Assembly (NCBI RefSeq): GCF_000517105.1
Contig: NZ_KI912153.1
Location: 268,564 to 332,563, forward strand
DNA: 64,000 nucleotides
Direction of reading: 5' to 3'
Origin: Fischerella sp. PCC 9605
GTDB lineage: Bacteria > Cyanobacteriota > Cyanobacteriia > Cyanobacteriales > Nostocaceae
In this document: positions 58,278 to 64,000 of the stretch, one piece after another
Position numbering within the stretch: position 1 is the first letter of the stretch
How the letters are laid out: every line of letters starts with the position of its first letter
Made by a program: the position numbers and the translations under genes
The notes under the pieces: model-generated
What the model saw: only the letters and a program-made list of their open reading frames with translations
Database searches by the model: none
What the model was told of the DNA's origin: nothing

Positions 58278-60494
58278 ATGCTGAGATCAGACAAACATCC
58301 TCAATACCCATTGTTACCGGCCAATTCATCCCAGTTCAATGATGTTGATGAAGGTGGATTGAATTTGGGTCAAGTTGGAGCAGCTCTTCGTCGCCGAGCA
58401 TTGTTGATAGCTGGTGTAACAGGCGTAGTGGCAACAGCGGCGGTGTTGAAGGCAGAAACAGATCCACCAATATATCAGGGTACGTTTGAGATTTTAACCA
58501 AGCCTGTAACTGGTGAGAGTAAGGCTGTAGCGGATGTTCCTCAAACTATAGGAAATAGACAAGACCCAATCACCGCTCCGCAGACAAAAGATGAAGTCAA
58601 GACAACGATCGCAGTTTTACAAAGTCGCGGATTATTAGAGCCTGTAATTCAAAAGCTGCAGATGAAGTACCCTGGTCTAGATTATGACTACATCATGCAG
58701 AGCTTAATGATTGAGCCTGGGGAACAGAATATTTTACAGGTTCAATACACAAACCCAGATGAGCATTTAGTTCGCGACTTTCTAAGTGCAATTAAAGATG
58801 CTTTTTTGGAATATAGTCTGGAGGAGCGTCGAAACGATGTTGAGCAGGCTATCAAATTTGTAGAAAAAGAAAAACAGCCGCTGGAAGAACGAGTAAAAGA
58901 CTGGCAAGAAAGACTGCGAACAATCAGGCAAAAAAATAACTTAGTCGAACCAGCGCAGAAATCACAAGAAGTATCTGCTCTGATTGCAACGTTGACACAA
59001 CAGCAGTTGGATAATCGCGTGCAACTAGAGCAAATGCGAGCCAAATATCTAGACTTGCAAAAAGAGTTGGCACAACAACCAGGTGCATTGGCTAGTAATT
59101 CGCTGCTGAGTGACAACCCTCGCTACCAAAAGATACTCGATCAAATTCAGCAAGCAAACACAGAAATTGCTAGAAGAGGATCTGTATATACCGATCAAGA
59201 AGAGGGTATGCAACGCCTTTACCAGCAGAGGTACAGCATGGTTTCGATGCTGGAGCAGGAAAGGGCAAGGGTAAATAGGGATTTTCTCAGTCGAATTCGG
59301 GAACTGGAAGCGCGTGATGTAGCTTTAGCCGAGAAAATCGATAACCTCAACGGCTACTTACGAGCTTTGGCAGCAGTTAGTCGTGATTACGATAACATTC
59401 AGCGGGAATTAAAAATTGCTACCGACGCTCTCAGCCAATTTACAGCCAAGCAACAAGCATTGCAAATCGAGTATTCTCAAAGACTCCAGCCTTGGAGGTT
59501 ACTCGATCCTCAAATGACACTAGTGAACGAACCCCAGGCTATTTCGGATAGTGCAAAGAGAAATTTAGCGCTAGGAGGATTATTGGGTTTACTCTTGGGT
59601 GTAGGAGCAGCTTTAGTTGTAGATAAGCTCAGCAATGTTTTCTATACATCTAAGGATCTTAAAGAAGCCACTGGTCTGCCATTACTAGGCGTAGTTCCTT
59701 TAAGAAAAGAAATTGCAGCATTGGCTGATCAAGGAAATGCTTCTAGTACTGTGCAACAAGCTGCTCGGGCCTCATTTTTTGAAGTCTTTCGTTCTCTTTA
59801 CACCAATATTCTGCTTCTAGGTTCGGATGCACCAATTCGTTCACTTGTGATTAGTTCAGCAGGGCAAGGAGACGGTAAATCAACAGTTGCTGTACACTTA
59901 GCCTTGTCAGCAGCAGCGATGGGACATCGAGTATTGCTTGTGGATGCAAATTTACGTTCTCCCAGCCTTCACCAGCGCGTGGGGTTGATGAATATTCAGG
60001 GTTTAACTGATGTGATTTCTGCCGATCTAGACTGGAGCAATGTGATAGAGCGATCGCCCTTAGAAGACAACCTCTATGTCCTCTCTGCCGGCCCGATTCC
60101 ACCAGACTCGATTAGATTGCTTGCGTCTCAGAAAATGCAGGACTTGATGCAAGACCTACATAGCAGCTTCGATCTAGTGATTTATGACACGCCACCTCTA
60201 GTTGGATTCGCAGATGCTACCTTGCTGGCTGCAAATACAAATGGTATGGTTCTAGTTGCTGGTTTGGGTAAGGTAAAACGTAGTGTACTCCAGCAAGCAC
60301 TAGAAGAACTACAAATATCAGGAACACCCGTTTTAGGGTTGATAGCGAATAAGTCAAGAGACTCTGTACCCGCCTCTTACAGCTACTACCAGCAGTATTA
60401 CAGACAGGGCATGAGCGTTGAACGCATAGGTGATGAGGAAGACGTAGATAGCAGCAGTGCTTCTGCGCCAACTTCTTTAAGACAAATTAAGTGA
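58278..60494 (+). CDS. Wzc/GumC-like polysaccharide co-polymerase with BY-kinase domain
   Basis: 738 residues. N-terminal Wzz domain with a membrane helix near 39-58 (ALLIAGVTGVVATAAVL) and a long coiled coil (about 190-390). A second membrane helix lies near 427-446 (LALGGLLGLLLGVGAALVV). The cytoplasmic tyrosine kinase domain has Walker A SSAGQGDGKSTVAVHL near 528, A' VLLVDANLRSP and Walker B LVIYDTPPLVGFADA. The C-terminal Tyr cluster (SYSYYQQYYRQG) is the expected autophosphorylation site. Such proteins control chain length and export of exopolysaccharide. Confidence 0.93.
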   Translation: MLRSDKHPQYPLLPANSSQFNDVDEGGLNLGQVGAALRRRALLIAGVTGVVATAAVLKAETDPPIYQGTFEILTKPVTGESKAVADVPQTIGNRQDPITAPQTKDEVKTTIAVLQSRGLLEPVIQKLQMKYPGLDYDYIMQSLMIEPGEQNILQVQYTNPDEHLVRDFLSAIKDAFLEYSLEERRNDVEQAIKFVEKEKQPLEERVKDWQERLRTIRQKNNLVEPAQKSQEVSALIATLTQQQLDNRVQLEQMRAKYLDLQKELAQQPGALASNSLLSDNPRYQKILDQIQQANTEIARRGSVYTDQEEGMQRLYQQRYSMVSMLEQERARVNRDFLSRIRELEARDVALAEKIDNLNGYLRALAAVSRDYDNIQRELKIATDALSQFTAKQQALQIEYSQRLQPWRLLDPQMTLVNEPQAISDSAKRNLALGGLLGLLLGVGAALVVDKLSNVFYTSKDLKEATGLPLLGVVPLRKEIAALADQGNASSTVQQAARASFFEVFRSLYTNILLLGSDAPIRSLVISSAGQGDGKSTVAVHLALSAAAMGHRVLLVDANLRSPSLHQRVGLMNIQGLTDVISADLDWSNVIERSPLEDNLYVLSAGPIPPDSIRLLASQKMQDLMQDLHSSFDLVIYDTPPLVGFADATLLAANTNGMVLVAGLGKVKRSVLQQALEELQISGTPVLGLIANKSRDSVPASYSYYQQYYRQGMSVERIGDEEDVDSSSASAPTSLRQIK

Positions 60495-60600
60495 TAGTGG
60501 ATAGTGGATAGTGGATAGTGGATAGTGGATAGTGGATAGTGGTTAACTACTAACTACTAACTACTAACTACTAACTACTAACCACTAACTACTAACTACT
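60494..60600. repeat. Heptameric tandem repeats at the convergent end of the autokinase gene
   Basis: Six or more TAGTGGA units (60495-60543), then about eight CTAACTA units. The two halves are partly complementary (TAGTGGT / ACCACTA), so a hairpin is possible. No spacers, so not CRISPR. Confidence 0.9.
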
Positions 60601-61078
60601 ACCTATCCGGTGATTTCAGAGCGCGATCGAGTATTTGACGAGCCTGTTCTGCTTTGGTTTTTGCTTCTTGGTAACGCAAATTTGCTTGAGCAAAAGTCTT
60701 GAGAACTTTAAAACCTTCCTTCAGGCGAGTAATTTCTTCTTCAGTTACAGACTTGTCTGAGAAGAGTATGTCAACCTGTTTGCGAATTTCCAATGCTTCG
60801 GCGCGTGAATCTTGGACTTTCAGCTTCAATGTGGCTAGGTTGCTGAGAACCTGAACTGCTTGTGTAATTTCGTCCTCACCGCTAGCAGTATCCATTGGTA
60901 CTTCCTTCACCTCAATTAGTTGTTGGGGACCAAATCCGTCTTCCAGTTCCGTAGGCAATTTGCCTTCATCCATGAGTTGCATTAGCTGATCCATAGCTTT
61001 CTCACGGGCTTTGGCCGAATCTTTACCAGGAACGGTGAGGATAATTTCTGGGCTTTGAGCGAGAGTGTACTGAACCAT
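60599..61078 (-). CDS. Conserved cyanobacterial-type helical protein of unknown function
   Basis: 159 residues, unrecognised family. N-terminal beta part VQYTLAQSPEIILTVPGKDSAKAREKAMDQLMQLMDEGKLPTEL, then helices (TLKLKVQDSRAEALEIRKQVDILF...RYQEAKTKAEQARQILDRAL), probably a coiled coil. No signal peptide. The last codons overlap the heptameric repeat area. Start ATG at 61078 is clear. Confidence 0.75.
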   Translation of the reverse strand: MVQYTLAQSPEIILTVPGKDSAKAREKAMDQLMQLMDEGKLPTELEDGFGPQQLIEVKEVPMDTASGEDEITQAVQVLSNLATLKLKVQDSRAEALEIRKQVDILFSDKSVTEEEITRLKEGFKVLKTFAQANLRYQEAKTKAEQARQILDRALKSPDR

Positions 61079-61540
61079 ATCTGGGGTAGCGAAGTTGCTG
61101 CTGCTGTAAAAGCCGGGGGATTAATTTTAACATGAAGGAGCTAGTATCGTGTGGCAAATTGTTTTTCGCCCTGCCACGGGAGAATTGTGGAAGTGTTTAA
61201 GCTTACAATCTTTATCTGGCAATTATTTTAGCTTTTTAAAAGCTGTATTGAAAATAGGGGAAAGGGGAAAGGGGAACTCTTAAGAGGTATTTTTATCGTT
61301 GGTTGTGGAATTTTCCTGTGATTAGCTGCTTTGAAAATTAAGACAGAAGGTAAGAGGATTTTTATAGTTTTAGGAACTTTCTTACTTTACATGCAGTTGT
61401 TAATAAGTGCGATCGCCCTTTGCATCTTCTGTAATAAAGAGCGATCGCTTTTTCATTCACCTGTCAGATGAGAGAGTGGGGGAACTACTAACCACTAACT
61501 AACAACCAACAACCAACAAACAACCACTAACTACTAACTA
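61079..61540. other. Spacer with short purine-rich and heptameric repeats
   Basis: Contains GGGGAAAGGGGAAAGGGGAA (61257-61276), HIP1-like GCGATCGC sites (61410 and 61441) and ACTAACT / ACCAACA units at 61485-61540. No gene. Confidence 0.5.
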
Positions 61541-62032
61541 TCAACCACACTCCAAAGACTCTCTCGTAGACACACCAGTTTTAGAATTCACGCCACTTGC
61601 CTTCGCACAAAGTTTTTTCACTTCCAGACCATCTAAAACTGCATTGGTGAAATCAGTACCTGTGATGTCAACATTATCAAAAGTAGAATATAAAAGCATT
61701 GCATCGGTAAAAATTGCATCACTTAAATCCGCATCCCGAAAATCGGTAAGATAGGCTATACCATTGGTAAAATCTGCACCATGTAGATTTGCTTTTTCTA
61801 GATAAGCACTGTTAAAAACAGCACCACGTAAATCAGCATTGCTAAAATTAGATTTATCCAACTTCACCTTGGCAAACTCTTCACGGATCAAGGTTTGACC
61901 AGAAAAATCTGCGTTACTCATTTGCTTGTAGCCTGCAAAACGGCTGCTAGAAGATTTTGCTGCCTCTGCTGACAGGGGAAACAACAGCACCATAGCTAAG
62001 ATAAAGGCAGCTAATACTCGCCAAAACTTCAT
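61541..62032 (-). CDS. Exported pentapeptide-repeat protein
   Basis: 163 residues. A signal peptide (MKFWRVLAAFILAMVLLFPLSAEAA) is followed by A(D/N)LXX repeats: NADFSGQTL, KSNFSNADLRGAVFNSAYLEKANLHGADFTNGIAYLTDFRDADLSDAIFTDAML, and on to TGTDFTNAVLDGL. The fold is a right-handed quadrilateral beta-helix. The Cys pair near the C-terminus (KKLCAKASG...SLECG) is typical of thylakoid-lumen pentapeptide proteins. Function is unknown. Confidence 0.9.
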   Translation of the reverse strand: MKFWRVLAAFILAMVLLFPLSAEAAKSSSSRFAGYKQMSNADFSGQTLIREEFAKVKLDKSNFSNADLRGAVFNSAYLEKANLHGADFTNGIAYLTDFRDADLSDAIFTDAMLLYSTFDNVDITGTDFTNAVLDGLEVKKLCAKASGVNSKTGVSTRESLECG

Positions 62033-62715
62033 AACGTTAACTTAATAAATCTCAATACTTACACCATTCATTATTAAACATCATGGGTAAGTTCTTTTTG
62101 GAGAATGGGAAACGGTTTAGATTCCCTCGCATCATCGCCCCAAGCATAATTTTAAGTATAGACCTTTAAAATGATACCTATGGCGTCCGGGGTGTTTGCG
62201 GAAGCACCTCATCATCTTTGCCTCCCTACACCTCTTTAACCCCGTGTTTGGGGGTTGTTGATGTCTAAGGGGTTTAAAAAATGCGATGTTACTTCAGTTC
62301 TAAACGAGAAACTTCCTGTTCTAAATGAGAACGTTCTTGTTCTAAACGAGAATCTTCTAATTTGAAGCGAGAACCTTTCTGTTCTAAACAAAAACTTTCT
62401 AGTTCTAAATGAGAAAGTTCTTGTCCTAAACGAGAATCTTTTGACTTGAAACGAGAACTTTCCTGTTCTAAATGAGAAACTTCTAACTTGAAACGAGAAT
62501 CTTCCTGTTCTAAACGAGAAAATCCGAGTTAAGAACCTGAGTTATGCCGTTGCAAACAAATACCTCTCTGTTTCCTCTGCGTCCTCTGCGGTAAAAAATC
62601 TGTCGTTCTTTGTGTCCTTTGGATCTTTGTGGTTTAAACAAAGTGCGATCGCCTGCCGAACCCGAATCAATCCCGTAGTATATAAAGATGGCGATCTCTG
62701 AGAACAAAATTACCC
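62033..62715. other. Spacer with 21-bp minisatellite upstream of gcvT
   Basis: Holds the 21-bp array at 62298-62528 and the common TCCTCTGCGTCCTCTGCGG repeat (62573-62591). No glycine riboswitch pattern was recognised before gcvT. Confidence 0.5.
62298..62528. repeat. Eleven 21-bp tandem repeats encoding heptads
   Basis: Eleven contiguous 21-bp units of the form TTCTAAACGAGAANCTTCCTG. On the minus strand they read as heptads SRLEQE-x in one open frame that ends at a TAA near 62285. A stop lies directly before the array in that frame and no start codon is present, so it is probably not translated by itself. Confidence 0.9.
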
Positions 62716-63852
62716 GTGGCTAAACAAGAAGAAAACGCTGTCTCTCTATATCGAACACCTCTATATTCTCTTGCTCAAGAACTGAAAGCACGGTTAACCA
62801 GCTTTGGTGGTTGGGAAATGCCCGTACAATTTAGCGGTATTACTCACGAACATGAAGCTGTAAGAAATAAAGCCGGAATGTTCGATATTTCCCACATGGG
62901 TAAATTTAAATTACAAGGTAAAAACCTCATTTCACAACTTCAAACTTTAGTACCTTCAGACTTAACTCGCTTGCAACCTGGTCAAGCTCAATACACAGTA
63001 TTGTTAAATCCCGAAGGTGGCATTATTGATGATATTATTTTCTACTTTCAAGGAGAAAACCCCTCTGGCAACCAACAGGGAGTGATGATCGTCAATGCTG
63101 CCACTACTAACAAAGATAAAACGTGGATATTGCAGCATCTTGACGCCAACGAAGTTACCTTCCAAGACCTTTCATCAGAAAAAATTTTAATTGCTGTCCA
63201 AGGGCCAAAAGCAGTCGAATATCTTCAGCCTTTCGTACAAGCAGACTTAACCCCAGTCAAAGCCTTCGGTCACTTAGAAGCAACGGTTCTAGGTAAACCA
63301 GCCTTTCTTGCCCGCACAGGTTACACCGGAGAAGATGGATTTGAGGTGATGCTAGATCCACAAGTGGGAATAGAATTATGGCGTCGTCTTCATAATGCTA
63401 GTGTTGTTCCCTGTGGACTTGGTGCTAGAGACACCCTGCGACTAGAAGCAGCAATGGCACTTTACGGGCAAGATATCGACGACACTACCACACCTTTAGA
63501 AGCGGGTTTGGGTTGGTTAGTGCATCTTGATACCAAAGGGGATTTTATTGGACGTCCAATTTTGGAACGGCAAAAATCAGTCGGAGTTGAGCGTCGACTG
63601 GTAGGTTTGCAAATGCAAGGACGCAACATTGCCCGTCACGGCTACCAAGTATTATCAGCAGGTAAAGTAGTAGGAGAAGTTACTAGTGGTACACTATCAC
63701 CTACACTGGGTTATCCCATTGCCTTGGCTTATGTTCCCACCCAGCTAGCAACTGTTAATCAGCAGTTAGAAGTGGAAATTCGCGGTAAAACTTACCCAGC
63801 GGTAGTAGTTAAAAAACCTTTTTACCGTTCTAAAACTCGCGTAACGAACTGA
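62716..63852 (+). CDS. gcvT: Glycine cleavage system aminomethyltransferase (T protein)
   Basis: 378 residues with a GTG start at 62716. Family blocks: [51 protein letters not shown], and [14 protein letters not shown], then [22 protein letters not shown]. The tetrahydrofolate-binding Asp (near 100) is in place (GGIIDD). GcvT releases ammonia and transfers the methylene group to THF in glycine decarboxylation, important in photorespiration. gcvH follows 120 bp downstream. Confidence 0.97.
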   Translation: MAKQEENAVSLYRTPLYSLAQELKARLTSFGGWEMPVQFSGITHEHEAVRNKAGMFDISHMGKFKLQGKNLISQLQTLVPSDLTRLQPGQAQYTVLLNPEGGIIDDIIFYFQGENPSGNQQGVMIVNAATTNKDKTWILQHLDANEVTFQDLSSEKILIAVQGPKAVEYLQPFVQADLTPVKAFGHLEATVLGKPAFLARTGYTGEDGFEVMLDPQVGIELWRRLHNASVVPCGLGARDTLRLEAAMALYGQDIDDTTTPLEAGLGWLVHLDTKGDFIGRPILERQKSVGVERRLVGLQMQGRNIARHGYQVLSAGKVVGEVTSGTLSPTLGYPIALAYVPTQLATVNQQLEVEIRGKTYPAVVVKKPFYRSKTRVTN

Positions 63853-63972
63853 CAAAGCAATGGGAAAAATCAAACTTGTGGGTGCTACTAATTTCTAATG
63901 GCTAATTACCTTTACCATGTAGCTATTAGCCATCATTTACGTTAATTTTTCTCATGTGGAAGAGGAAGTGAT

Positions 63973-64000
63973 ATGTCTTTGGAATATCCAGAAGATTTAA
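63973..64000 (+). CDS. gcvH: Glycine cleavage system H protein (first codons only)
   Basis: ATG at 63973 preceded by AGAGGAAG (63961-63968). The nine codons visible read MSLEYPEDL, the usual start of cyanobacterial GcvH. Position right after gcvT supports this. Confidence 0.75.

Noticed and set aside
60494-60600. Tandem repeats as a CRISPR array
   Set aside because: Units are 7 bp and contiguous with no spacers. The same applies to the 21-bp array at 62298-62528.
62529-62715. Glycine riboswitch upstream of gcvT
   Set aside because: No paired aptamer-like conserved elements were visible; the segment is composed of common intergenic repeats and a HIP1 site.

Overview
The window is chromosomal DNA of a filamentous, Nostocales-like cyanobacterium. 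It carries light-independent chlorophyll synthesis genes (chlL, chlN) and psb28. GCGATCGC (HIP1) octamers are frequent. Intergenic regions hold heptameric tandem repeats of the kind known from heterocyst-forming cyanobacteria, and long CHAT, TPR and filamentous-haemagglutinin genes are present. The genus cannot be told from the sequence alone.

Layout. 1-4890: a partial ftsE-like ABC ATPase and a WecG/TagA glycosyltransferase (minus), then a NarL-type response regulator, a receiver-GAF-PP2C phosphatase and an RsbW-like kinase (plus). 5148-14711: an island of mobile DNA. It holds a Tn554-like three-gene element, an isrB (RuvC-only OMEGA nickase) pseudogene with its probable omegaRNA, an IS630 copy and a 2.4-kb ISAs1-type transposon carrying a methyltransferase (both inserted inside isrB), and a decayed IS5-type transposase. 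15180-20579: dxs, mtnA and a membrane Ser/Thr kinase. 20737-31019: a minus-strand operon (sigma factor, DUF1822 protein, CHAT-CHASE2 protein, DUF928 protein broken by a 10-bp duplication) divergent from a large two-partner-secretion exoprotein gene. 31154-37500: a small secreted coiled-coil protein, a brnT remnant, argS, a nuclease-like/PIN gene pair, a DUF2971 gene and cysS. 37633-42547: CobW GTPase, dtd, psb28, moaB, ilvC and an aldo/keto reductase. 43263-46809: an IS701-type transposase, a DUF4359 gene and a SagB-type dehydrogenase. 47030-50265: chlL, a DUF5331 gene and chlN. 51787-55734: a CHAT-STAND-TPR protein whose gene has absorbed an intergenic repeat in frame. 56171-64000: a small unknown gene, tRNA-Gln with a terminator, a Wzc-like tyrosine autokinase, two small conserved genes, a 21-bp minisatellite, gcvT and the start of gcvH.

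The most notable results come from rejoining fragments across insertions. Three separated minus-strand pieces (13596-13128, 10728-10222, 9049-8908) reconstitute one isrB gene of about 365 codons. This fixes the exact ends and target duplications of the IS630 copy (TA) and of the ISAs1-type transposon (18-bp inverted repeats, 10-bp duplication). The best candidate for a poorly described working system is the sigma factor/DUF1822/CHAT-CHASE2/DUF928/exoprotein cluster. The CHAT-STAND-TPR protein and the nuclease-like/PIN pair are secondary candidates. All functional assignments rest on reading motifs by eye; no database search was run.
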